Origin: DATCLA01 sp036564195
GTDB taxonomy: Bacteria; Bacillota; UBA4882; UBA8346
NCBI GenBank assembly: GCA_036564195.1
Contig: DATCLA010000295.1
Span: 1 to 6,504 of the forward strand
DNA length: 6,504 bases
Direction of reading: 5' to 3'
The notes under the pieces are model-generated. The model ran no database searches, was not told the DNA's origin, and saw only the letters and a program-made list of their open reading frames with translations. Below are positions 1 to 5,604 of this stretch, piece after piece (position 1 is the stretch's first letter; every line of letters begins with the position of its first letter). Position numbers and translations under genes: made by a program.

Positions 1-2
1 GG

Positions 3-8
3 TATAAT
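3..8 (+). promoter_or_regulatory. Candidate -10 box for the CsgG-like gene
   Basis: A perfect TATAAT lies 29 nt before the ATG of the CsgG-like gene, giving a predicted transcription start near position 15. The -35 element would lie outside the window, so the promoter cannot be confirmed. An alternative is that this is simply AT-rich intergenic sequence. Confidence 0.4.
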
Positions 9-37
9 TTACATATGAACATCAAGGGGGTAGTTTA

Positions 38-1006
38 ATGTTTAAAAAGCTGCAGTTGCTGGTTTTATTAACCTTAGTGATCGGTTTGACCATTCCACCG
101 GCTTACGGTGCGGATCACCGTTTGCGTGTAGCCGTCCTACCGTTTGACGATGGTGCAATTCAGGGCCGCGAACGGTGGTGGCGGGAGGACTGGCAGGTTG
201 GCCGGGGCGTCTCCGACGAGCTGGTCACCGCTTTGTTTAATACCGGAAAATTCCGCATCATCGAACGGGAACAACTGGACCGGGTCTTAAAGGAACAACA
301 TTTAGCTTCTACAGGACGGATTGATTCCCGGACCGCTGCCCGGATCGGACGAATTTTAGGCGTGCAGATCTTGATCATGGGTAAAGTCACCGAATTCACT
401 ACGGATACCAAAGGCGGAGCCATTAATGTTGATGACCGCCGCAACATCGGAATCGGTATCAGGTCAACCACCGCCAGGGTTACGATTGACGCCCGGATGG
501 TCGACACCACTTCCGCTGAGATTAAAGCCGCCGTTACCGGATACGGTGAAAATAAAAAGACCGGTCTGGCCTTATCCATCGATTATAACAGCATCGTTTT
601 TGGCAGTGATAAATTTAAGAAGACTAATCTGGGTATCGCGCTACGGGACGCGGTTGCTTCAGTTGCCTCCCAGTTAGCTGAGAAGGCCGAAGCGATTAAA
701 CCAGCCGCCCCGGACATTTCCTACCGGAAACCCATCTCCTGCCGGGTCGCTACAGTTTACGGCAGTGAAATTTACCTCAATGCCGGAGCCAATAGCGGCA
801 TTAGAAACGGAATGATCTTTAAAGTTTCCCGGATTATCAGAAGCGTCAAAGACCCCGCTACCGGTAAAGTCCTGGACTACATCACCGAACCGATCGCCAA
901 GATCAGGGTCATTTCGGTAAAGAGTAATACCGCAGTTTGTGTCATTGATAGCCGGATTAACCCTAAATACCGGGTTCAAAAAAATGATCTGGTTAATCAG
1001 ATCTAA
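38..1006 (+). CDS. Secreted CsgG/HfaB-family protein with FlgT_C-like C-terminal region
   Basis: The 322-residue product starts with a typical signal peptide: lysines at 3-4, a hydrophobic core at about 7-17, and a likely signal peptidase I site after AYG-24. There is no lipobox cysteine, although classical CsgG is an outer-membrane lipoprotein. Residues about 28-220 match the CsgG-type fold: VAVLPFDD near 31, a helix with SDELVTALFNTGKF (59-72), IIEREQLDRVLKEQ (74-87), then AARIGRILGVQILIMGKVTEF (100-120) and the strand segment ARVTIDARMVDTTSAEI. Residues about 233-320 (CRVATV, LNAGANSGIRNGMIF, DPATGKVLD) resemble the C-terminal domain of flagellar assembly protein FlgT. In Gram-negatives CsgG forms a secretion pore for curli. 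The role here is unknown and may be envelope-associated. The ATG has an AAGGGGG Shine-Dalgarno at 24-30, spaced 7 nt. Family assignment is solid, function is not, and the FlgT_C similarity is from memory of motif pattern. Confidence 0.85.
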   Translation: MFKKLQLLVLLTLVIGLTIPPAYGADHRLRVAVLPFDDGAIQGRERWWREDWQVGRGVSDELVTALFNTGKFRIIEREQLDRVLKEQHLASTGRIDSRTAARIGRILGVQILIMGKVTEFTTDTKGGAINVDDRRNIGIGIRSTTARVTIDARMVDTTSAEIKAAVTGYGENKKTGLALSIDYNSIVFGSDKFKKTNLGIALRDAVASVASQLAEKAEAIKPAAPDISYRKPISCRVATVYGSEIYLNAGANSGIRNGMIFKVSRIIRSVKDPATGKVLDYITEPIAKIRVISVKSNTAVCVIDSRINPKYRVQKNDLVNQI

Positions 1007-1015
1007 ATAAAGTCA

Positions 1016-1044
1016 TTGCAAACAATATCTTTTCGTGATAAAAT
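1016..1044 (+). promoter_or_regulatory. Sigma-A-type promoter of rpsT
   Basis: TTGCAA (1016-1021) and TAAAAT (1039-1044) are separated by exactly 17 nt, and the -10 is preceded by TGA, giving an extended -10 (TGn). The predicted start is near 1051, leaving a leader of about 48 nt before the rpsT start codon. This suggests that rpsT is transcribed independently of the CsgG-like gene, with no obvious terminator between them. Confidence 0.65.
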
Positions 1045-1098
1045 ATTATTTGCTAAAAATATATGTAGTTTGCCTGCAGTTCAAGGAGGTGAAAGATC

Positions 1099-1368
1099 TT
1101 GCCGAACATTAAATCCGCTAAAAAACGGGTGAAAACTTCTGCTTTTAAGCGTGCTAATAACATGGCACAGCGTTCTGCTTTAAGGACCATCTTAAAGAAA
1201 ACGTTAGCCTCCATTGCTGCCGGTGATGCTGGAGTTGCTAAAGCTGACTTAACCCTGGCAGTTAAAAGACTGGATAAAGCTGCCGCCAAAGGTTTGATTC
1301 ATAAGAATCAAGCTGCCCGGCGTAAATCACGCTTAATGAAGAAACTGAACGCCCTTACCCAAAACTAA
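1099..1368 (+). CDS. rpsT: Small ribosomal subunit protein bS20
   Basis: The 89-residue product has the full length and typical character of bS20, the 16S-rRNA-binding protein that joins early in 30S assembly. The N-terminus PNIKSAKKRVKTS is the family signature, followed by R/K-rich helices (RANNMAQRSALRT, about 18-30) and the conserved end NQAARRKSRLMKKLN (70-84). It begins with TTG, supported by a near-perfect Shine-Dalgarno AAGGAGGTGA at 1083-1092, about 6 nt upstream. A non-AUG start is common for rpsT in other bacteria and has been linked to autogenous control in E. coli; the same control here is only inference. It is probably a single-gene transcript, with its own promoter (1016-1044) and terminator (about 1403-1434). 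There is no sign of truncation. Confidence 0.97.
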   Translation: MPNIKSAKKRVKTSAFKRANNMAQRSALRTILKKTLASIAAGDAGVAKADLTLAVKRLDKAAAKGLIHKNQAARRKSRLMKKLNALTQN

Positions 1369-1402
1369 CTCAGATCTTTAAAGAAGGTAAGGAACTCTAA
1401 TA

Positions 1403-1434
1403 AAATAAGGCCTTTAACGGCCTTTTTTATTTTC
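1403..1434. terminator. Probable bidirectional terminator between rpsT and hisF
   Basis: The stem AAGGCC (1407-1412) pairs with GGCCTT (1419-1424) across the loop TTTAAC. On the + strand it runs straight into TTTTTTATTTT, a classic intrinsic terminator 38 nt after the rpsT stop. On the - strand the same stem is followed by TTATTTTATT, so it can also stop the converging his transcript about 47 nt after the hisF stop codon. Confidence 0.88.
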
Positions 1435-1454
1435 CCAACCTTTTGCGTATGTAA

Positions 1455-1488
1455 TCATTCCAATAGCAGGTCATTCATTCAAATAGCA
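1455..1488. repeat. 20-bp-period imperfect tandem repeat at the hisF 3' end
   Basis: TCATTCCAATAGCA (1455-1468) and TCATTCAAATAGCA (1475-1488) match at 13 of 14 positions, 20 bp apart. The second copy encodes the last residues of HisF including its stop; the first lies just downstream. It looks like a small local duplication. No function is implied. Confidence 0.6.
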
Positions 1489-2256
1489 ATTCCTTACCGG
1501 GATGCCCCGTTTAGCCAGATAGGCTTTGGCATCCTTAATGGAGTATTCACGATAGTGAAAGATCGATGCCGCTAAAACAGCGTCGGCTTTGCCGTCCAGG
1601 ATTGCCTCAGCTAGGTGCTCCAGTGTACCAGCTCCTCCGGAAGCAATCACCGGTATTTGCACCGTCTCAGCCACCGCCCGGTTCAATTCATTATCATAAC
1701 CGTTTTTAGTCCCGTCACAATCCATACTGGTCAATAAGATTTCGCCGCAGCCTAAAGCGGCTACTTTCTCAACCCATTCCAGCACATCGATACCGGTAGG
1801 GGTCCGTCCTCCATGGGTATAAACCTCCCACCCCTGGGTAGGGTCGGTTTTACAACGACGCCGGGCATCCACAGCTACAACCATGCATTGGGAACCGAAT
1901 AACTCAGCCCCGGCAGCAATCAATTCCGGATTTTGAACCGCAGCGGTATTAAGCGAGACTTTATCGGCTCCGGCCTTCAACAGCTCCCGGATGGTGTCGA
2001 GACTGCTGATTCCGCCGCCGACTGTAAAAGGGATAAATACCTGTTCCGCCACACGGGCGGCCATCTCCACTACGGTTTTACGGTGTTCGTGGGAAGCAGT
2101 AATATCCAAAAAGACCAGTTCGTCGGCACCTTCACGGTCATAAAAAGCTGCCAGTTCCACCGGATCGCCGGCATCGCGCAGCTGTAAAAATTCGGTGCCT
2201 TTCACTACCCGGCCGTCTTTCACATCGAGACAAGGAATAATTCGCTTGGTAAGCAT
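1471..2256 (-). CDS. hisF: Imidazole glycerol phosphate synthase, cyclase subunit HisF
   Basis: HisF is a (beta/alpha)8-barrel that uses ammonia delivered by HisH to convert PRFAR into imidazole glycerol phosphate and AICAR. The 261-residue protein opens with RIIPCLDVKDGRVVKG, carrying catalytic Asp11; the second catalytic Asp is D130 in VVAVDARR. Phosphate-binding loops are visible as FTVGGGI (77-83) and IASGGAGTLEHL (204-215), with LTSMDCDGTKNGYD at 175-188. The CLDV...GRVVKG signature separates it from its paralogue HisA. The protein is a few residues longer than usual, with the tail NCYLNE after the common GIPVR end. The ATG has an AAAGGAGC Shine-Dalgarno (about 2263-2270). It is the last gene of the visible his operon, 24 nt after hisH, and hisI/hisE do not follow. 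Confidence 0.97.
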   Translation of the reverse strand: MLTKRIIPCLDVKDGRVVKGTEFLQLRDAGDPVELAAFYDREGADELVFLDITASHEHRKTVVEMAARVAEQVFIPFTVGGGISSLDTIRELLKAGADKVSLNTAAVQNPELIAAGAELFGSQCMVVAVDARRRCKTDPTQGWEVYTHGGRTPTGIDVLEWVEKVAALGCGEILLTSMDCDGTKNGYDNELNRAVAETVQIPVIASGGAGTLEHLAEAILDGKADAVLAASIFHYREYSIKDAKAYLAKRGIPVRNCYLNE

Positions 2257-2280
2257 TGTAACGCTCCTTTGCTTTGAGCT

Positions 2281-2898
2281 TTATAATTCGCCAAAGTTTC
2301 TTAACATTTTTAACCCGACCGCGCCGCTTTTCTCAGGATGAAACTGGACGGCAAAGAGGTTTTCGCGGTTAACCGCGGAACAATAAGTAATTCCGTAATC
2401 CGTCCGGCCGGTAATCACTGCCGGATCGGTGGGTTGCACATAATAGGAATGGACAAAATAAACATAACTGCCATTGGCAACTCCCTTAAACAAAGGGTTT
2501 TCTCTGACTAGGTGCAGCTGATTCCAGCCGATTTGAGGAATTTTTAAAGCGCTCCGCGGGAAACGTAACACCCGCCCCGGCAAAATCCCCAAACCCTGAT
2601 AAGTTGTTTCTTCTCCGTTGAAGGTTTCAGCGCTTTCCTCAAACAATAGTTGTAACCCAAGACAGATCCCTAAAAAGGGCCGCCCGGATACAGCCGCTTC
2701 TTTCACTACCGTGGTCAGGCCTCTTTGGGTTAAACTCACCATAGCCTTACCGAAAGCTCCCACCCCCGGTAAGACAATTTTATCCGCCTTTGCTACAACT
2801 AACGGATCAGCGGTGATTACCGCCGGATGACCAAGGTATTCAAAGGCTTTGGCCACACTGCGTAAATTGCCAGCCCCATAATCAACAATTGTAATCAT
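2281..2898 (-). CDS. hisH: Imidazole glycerol phosphate synthase, glutamine amidotransferase subunit HisH
   Basis: HisH hydrolyses glutamine and passes ammonia to HisF in the cytoplasmic HisHF heterodimer. The 205-residue protein starts MITIVDYGAGNLRSVAKAF, the standard HisH N-terminus. The class I amidotransferase triad is Cys79 (LGICLGLQLLFE), His187 and Glu189 (VQFHPEKSG); other family motifs are LPGVGAFG (43-50) and IPQIGWNQL (120-128). A longer reading of the frame to 3003 would add 35 residues overlapping hisB. That extension is the out-of-frame hisB 3' end and has no family similarity, so the ATG at 2896-2898 is preferred. It lies 7 nt after the hisB stop. The only Shine-Dalgarno-like sequence (AAGGGGGT, 2913-2920) is about 14 nt away, so initiation probably depends on translational coupling with hisB. 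Confidence 0.96.
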   Translation of the reverse strand: MITIVDYGAGNLRSVAKAFEYLGHPAVITADPLVVAKADKIVLPGVGAFGKAMVSLTQRGLTTVVKEAAVSGRPFLGICLGLQLLFEESAETFNGEETTYQGLGILPGRVLRFPRSALKIPQIGWNQLHLVRENPLFKGVANGSYVYFVHSYYVQPTDPAVITGRTDYGITYCSAVNRENLFAVQFHPEKSGAVGLKMLRNFGEL

Positions 2899-2905
2899 TG
2901 CGGCT

Positions 2906-3493
2906 TCAGAGAACCCCCTTGGTAGAAGGGATGCCCTTAATCCGGGCGTCGACCTTGATCGCCTGGGCCAAAGCCTGTCCGAAAGCCTTGTAAATCGCTT
3001 CACAGCAATGATGCAGATTGACTCCGTCCAGCAAGCGGATGTGCAAGGTCAAGCCGGCCCGAGATGCTACAGCCCGAAAGAACTCCTCTACCAGTTCCAG
3101 TTGGAACCCGCCCAGCTCACCCTTTCCCAAGTCAGCGCAATAACGTAAATAAGGTCGGCCGCTTAGGTCCACCGCCACCAGTGCCAAAGCCTCATCCATC
3201 GGAATGGTGGCTGCCCCGTAACGGGATATTCCCATTTTGTCTCCTAAGGCCTCGCTGAGCGCCTGGCCAAAGACAATTCCCACGTCTTCTACTGTATGAT
3301 GGGAATCAACCTCCAGGTCACCCCGGGCAGTGAGATTTAAGTCCAGCAAACCGTGTTTAGCGATATGACTCAACATATGGTCGAAGAAGCCGATCCCGGT
3401 TTGAATCCGGTATTCTCCGGAACCATCAAGATTCAATTCGACTTTTACCTTAGTCTCATTGGTTTCGCGTTCAATTACCGCAGTCCGCATCAT
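2906..3493 (-). CDS. hisB: Imidazoleglycerol-phosphate dehydratase (monofunctional)
   Basis: This enzyme dehydrates imidazole glycerol phosphate to imidazole acetol phosphate, using a di-manganese centre in a 24-mer. The 195-residue product is the usual size of a stand-alone IGPD, without the histidinol-phosphatase domain fused in E. coli. Visible metal and active-site motifs are GFFDHML (35-41), DSHHTVED (63-70) and LHHCCEAIYKAFGQAL (160-175). The two cysteines at 163-164 are somewhat unusual next to the metal-binding histidines, where hydrophobic residues are common. Two adjacent ATGs begin the gene: the first (3491-3493) lies 6 nt from GGAG and the second would give 194 residues. It starts 3 nt after the hisD stop, which implies co-translation. 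Confidence 0.97.
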   Translation of the reverse strand: MMRTAVIERETNETKVKVELNLDGSGEYRIQTGIGFFDHMLSHIAKHGLLDLNLTARGDLEVDSHHTVEDVGIVFGQALSEALGDKMGISRYGAATIPMDEALALVAVDLSGRPYLRYCADLGKGELGGFQLELVEEFFRAVASRAGLTLHIRLLDGVNLHHCCEAIYKAFGQALAQAIKVDARIKGIPSTKGVL

Positions 3494-3496
3494 TAA

Positions 3497-4807
3497 TCAC
3501 TCCGTTCTGATTTTCACAGCGTTGGCATGGGCATCCAAGCCCTCAACTCCGGCAAGAGTCATCGCCGCCGGACCATAGCGTCGGATTCCGGTTTCATTAT
3601 AATAAATAATACTGGTTTTCTTGATAAAATGGTCGACACTAAGCCCGGAAGCAAACCGGGAGGTACCATTGGTGGGCAACACATGGTTGGTGCCGGCTAC
3701 ATAATCGCCGATCGGTTCCGGAGACCAAGGACCGATGAATACCGCTCCCGCGTTTTTAATCTGATGCAGGTGACTCCAGGGTTCGGCCACCAATAACTCC
3801 AAATGTTCCGGGGCGGCAAAGTTAGCCAGCTCAAACGCTTCCATCAGGTCTCCGGTGACAATCACTGCCCCGTTTGCCTCTAATGAAGCTGCAGCCACTT
3901 GATTGCGAGTTAACTTTCCTAACTGCCGCTCCACCTCGGCTGCCACTGCTTCAGCCAATGGTAGTGAAGGAGTTAATAAAAAAGCCCCGGCTTCATTAAC
4001 CGGACCGTGTTCCGCCTGGGAAAGTAGATCCGCCGCAACAAAAGCTGGGTTGTTAGCAGCATCGGCGATGATTAAAATCTCACTGGGACCGGCTAGCATA
4101 TCCAAGCCGACATAGCCGAAGACCTGCCGTTTGGCTTCAGTCACATATTGATTACCCGGCCCAACAATCACATCCACCGGTTGAATGGTTTCCGTCCCAA
4201 AAGCCATTGCGGCAATGGCTTGGGCACCCCCGGTTTTATAAACTTCGGTAATACCGCATTCCGCCGCCGCTACCAGTAAATAGGGATTAATTCCTCCCAA
4301 ACGGTTGGGGGGAGTACAGATTACAATCCGGACTACACCGGCCACCCGGGCCGGTAAGGCGTTCATCAAAACCGAAGAAACCAGCGGCGTAGTACCGGCC
4401 ACGCCACCCGGTACATACAAGCCGGCGGAAGCAACCGCCTGATAACGCTGGCCCAAAATTATTCCATCCGCCTTCAAATCCAACCAGTCTTTGGGTAACT
4501 GCCTGATATGAAACTCCGTAATATTCTCTTTCGCCTGGCGAAGGGCTTCCAGAAATTCCGCTGAGACCTGTTGATAGGCGATTTCAAACTCGGCCGGTGT
4601 GGCCTTAAGTTCAGTGGCAGACAGGGTCACCCGGTCAAACCGGGCCGCCAGTTCCACCAAAGCCCGGTCGCCTTCCTTCCGGACCTGGTTCAGAATTGCA
4701 GCCACTGTCGCCGTTAACCGGGCTTGAGAATCTCCTTGAAACTCCGGACGGCGGTTTAACAAGCGTTTAATCTCACTGGTTTCGTTAATTGTCTTTAAGA
4801 TTCGCAA
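3497..4807 (-). CDS. hisD: Histidinol dehydrogenase
   Basis: HisD carries out the last two steps of histidine synthesis, oxidising L-histidinol to histidinal and then to histidine with two NAD+. The 436 residues are full family length. Clear signatures are YVPGGVAGTTPLVSSVLMNA (131-150), VIVGPGNQYVTEAKRQVFG (213-231), DMLAGPSEILIIAD (236-249) and the C-terminal GTNHVLPTNGTSRFASGLSV (372-391). Zinc ligands by homology are Gln264 and His267 (SQAEHG), Asp368 (IGDYVAG) and His427 (DAHANA). The catalytic pair is Glu334-His335 in APEHLEL. Translation begins with TTG, supported by GAGGAGG at 4818-4824, with no upstream ATG. It is the first gene of the visible his operon; hisG, which often precedes it, is absent. 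Confidence 0.97.
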   Translation of the reverse strand: MRILKTINETSEIKRLLNRRPEFQGDSQARLTATVAAILNQVRKEGDRALVELAARFDRVTLSATELKATPAEFEIAYQQVSAEFLEALRQAKENITEFHIRQLPKDWLDLKADGIILGQRYQAVASAGLYVPGGVAGTTPLVSSVLMNALPARVAGVVRIVICTPPNRLGGINPYLLVAAAECGITEVYKTGGAQAIAAMAFGTETIQPVDVIVGPGNQYVTEAKRQVFGYVGLDMLAGPSEILIIADAANNPAFVAADLLSQAEHGPVNEAGAFLLTPSLPLAEAVAAEVERQLGKLTRNQVAAASLEANGAVIVTGDLMEAFELANFAAPEHLELLVAEPWSHLHQIKNAGAVFIGPWSPEPIGDYVAGTNHVLPTNGTSRFASGLSVDHFIKKTSIIYYNETGIRRYGPAAMTLAGVEGLDAHANAVKIRTE

Positions 4808-4837
4808 ATCGCTTGGGCCTCCTCAAACTAGCACCAC

Positions 4838-4900
4838 ATTATAACTTTAAATCCGCACCATAATTTACTTTAATTTACCATAGGAGCTGGCGAAAGTCAA
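4838..4900 (-). promoter_or_regulatory. Candidate promoter region of the hisDBHF operon
   Basis: Two sigma-A-like possibilities exist on the - strand. One is TTGACT (4895-4900), a 17-nt spacer, and TAAATT (4872-4877), starting near 4865. The other is a perfect TATAAT (4838-4843) without a good -35, starting near 4831. Either gives a short leader to the hisD TTG, too short for a T-box or a leader-peptide attenuator. Direct repeats of TAATTTAC (10 bp apart) and ACCATA (20 bp apart) sit around the first -10 box. Confidence 0.5.
4857..4882. repeat. Short direct repeats around the hisD promoter
   Basis: ACCATA occurs at 4857-4862 and again at 4877-4882, exactly 20 bp apart. Between and overlapping them TAATTTAC occurs twice (4861-4868 and 4871-4878), 10 bp apart. 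These are one and two helical turns, and they overlap the candidate -10 box, so an operator is possible. The stretch is AT-rich, so chance is also possible. Confidence 0.35.
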
Positions 4901-4937
4901 ATAAAGAAAAGGTTGTAGAAAAAGCCCCACAACCTTT
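4899..4937 (-). terminator. Intrinsic terminator of the response-regulator gene
   Basis: On the - strand AAAGGTTGT (4929-4937) pairs with ACAACCTTT (4908-4916) around a 12-nt loop, followed by a T-rich run ending at about 4899. The hairpin starts 33 nt after the response-regulator stop. Its T-tract directly abuts the TTGACT box of the candidate hisD promoter. On the + strand there is no U-tract, so termination is one-directional. Confidence 0.8.
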
Positions 4938-4970
4938 AAGCTTAACCCGAGCACTGATTCTAAATTATTT

Positions 4971-5366
4971 TTATACTGCACTTTGACTGTACATCTGGCG
5001 GTTTTCTAACAAGCGACAGGCCTTGATGACAATTTCATTAATATCAAAAGGTTTCGAAATCACTTCCTGATAGCTTTCCGGAGGCGGGAAGTCCTGCAGA
5101 TTGGGGATGGTTCCGGTTACTAAAATGACCGGAATAACGCTATATTCGGGAATCGCTTGTAACGTTTCAATAAATTGCCGTCCTCCCATTACCGGCATTA
5201 ATAAATCAACCATAAACAGATCCGGTTTTGGCATCTGCTTTAACAGTTCTAAAGCATATAAACCATTTGGCGCTGAAATTACCTTATACCCGATGTCACT
5301 CAAAATCTCCTTAAGAATCAATACAATGTTTGTTTCATCATCAACAACCATAATTGTATTATTCAT
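4971..5366 (-). CDS. Single-domain response regulator (CheY/Spo0F-like receiver)
   Basis: This is a stand-alone phosphoreceiver domain with no output domain. In the 133-residue numbering that includes the upstream TTG, all receiver positions are present: acidic pair Asp11-Asp12 (VVDDE), phosphoacceptor Asp56 (MVDLLMP), Thr86 (LVTG) and Lys107 (SKPFD). It should accept phosphate from a histidine kinase or phosphotransfer protein and act by protein contact. The kinase is not in the window. The loop before SKPFD is rich in proline (FPPPES) and differs from typical CheY. I prefer the ATG at 5364-5366 (131 residues), preceded by AAGGGGGT with about 5-6 nt spacing; a TTG two codons earlier (5370-5372), with GGAGG upstream, is also possible. 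It has its own terminator. A sigma-H-like promoter lies upstream, but orthology with Spo0F cannot be claimed from sequence alone. Confidence 0.92.
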   Translation of the reverse strand: MNNTIMVVDDETNIVLILKEILSDIGYKVISAPNGLYALELLKQMPKPDLFMVDLLMPVMGGRQFIETLQAIPEYSVIPVILVTGTIPNLQDFPPPESYQEVISKPFDINEIVIKACRLLENRQMYSQSAV

Positions 5367-5476
5367 TGTCAACCCCCTTCCTCCGCCCTAATTAAAAATT
5401 ATGAGACAAACATTGGCTGTTTTAAGAACAAATTAAATAAAAATAAAACTCTCTTTAGATTTTTGCTAATTTTTTT

Positions 5477-5495
5477 ACCCTATTAGTAATAAGGT
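5477..5495. promoter_or_regulatory. 19-bp near-perfect palindrome upstream of the response regulator
   Basis: ACCCTATTA-G-TAATAAGGT is a 9-bp inverted repeat with one mismatch around a central G. It covers the predicted start of the sigma-H-like promoter (-10 box at 5495-5503). With a one-base centre it suits a dimeric DNA-binding protein better than an RNA hairpin. No regulator is identified. Confidence 0.4.
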
Positions 5496-5524
5496 TATTC
5501 GCTAATTTGCCAAAAGTTTCCTGC
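5495..5524 (-). promoter_or_regulatory. Sigma-H-like promoter for the response regulator
   Basis: On the - strand GCAGGAAAC (5516-5524) matches the sigma-H -35 consensus RNAGGAWWW at 8 of 9 positions. AGCGAATAA (5495-5503) matches the -10 consensus RNNGAATWW fully, with a 12-nt spacer as expected. The predicted leader is about 120 nt. A weaker sigma-A reading (TTGGCA, 16 nt, TATTAC) overlaps it. No Spo0A box (TGTCGAA) is visible nearby. Confidence 0.45.
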
Positions 5525-5529
5525 TTCCG

Positions 5530-5554
5530 GTAAAAAATATTTTACATTTTTTAC
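5530..5554. repeat. AT-rich 9-bp perfect inverted repeat
   Basis: GTAAAAAAT (5530-5538) and ATTTTTTAC (5546-5554) form a perfect 9-bp inverted repeat around ATTTTAC. It sits just upstream of the sigma-H-like -35 box. It could be a binding site or simply low-complexity DNA. It lacks the GC-rich stem of an intrinsic terminator. Confidence 0.45.
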
Positions 5555-5573
5555 ACTGTTTTTAAATTATTTT

Positions 5574-5594
5574 CCTATACTTCCAGCGTATAGG
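5574..5594 (-). other. Hairpin 10 nt after the yitT-family gene
   Basis: CCTATAC and GTATAGG form a perfect 7-bp stem with a 7-nt loop, immediately downstream of the YitT-family stop codon. The following sequence on the - strand is AAAATAATTT, not a U-tract, so it is at best a weak terminator or a 3'-end stabilising hairpin. Confidence 0.4.
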
Positions 5595-5604
5595 TGATCC
5601 GGAG

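Noticed and set aside
160..579. 139-residue open frame antisense to the CsgG-like gene
   Set aside because: It is the complement of a clear coding sequence, with no recognisable domain and no upstream ribosome-binding site that I can see.
986..1003. GATCTG/CAGATC hairpin at the end of the CsgG-like gene as a terminator
   Set aside because: It lies inside the coding sequence, has only 6 bp, and no U-tract follows on the + strand; the T-tract on the - strand serves no gene there.
2899..3003. A 35-residue N-terminal extension of HisH beginning at 3003
   Set aside because: It overlaps hisB in another frame, has no HisH similarity, and the known N-terminus MITIVDYGAGN begins at 2898.
4808..4970. 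T-box riboswitch or histidine leader-peptide attenuator before hisD
   Set aside because: No AGGGTGG T-box motif or run of His codons is present, and the only terminator hairpin lies upstream of the candidate promoters and belongs to the response regulator.
5101..5391. 96-residue + strand open frame opposite the response regulator
   Set aside because: It is antisense to a receiver domain with all key residues, and its product looks like a reverse-complement shadow.
5401..5436. 11-codon + strand frame in the intergenic region (MRQTLAVLRTN)
   Set aside because: There is no Shine-Dalgarno upstream and AT-rich DNA yields such frames by chance.
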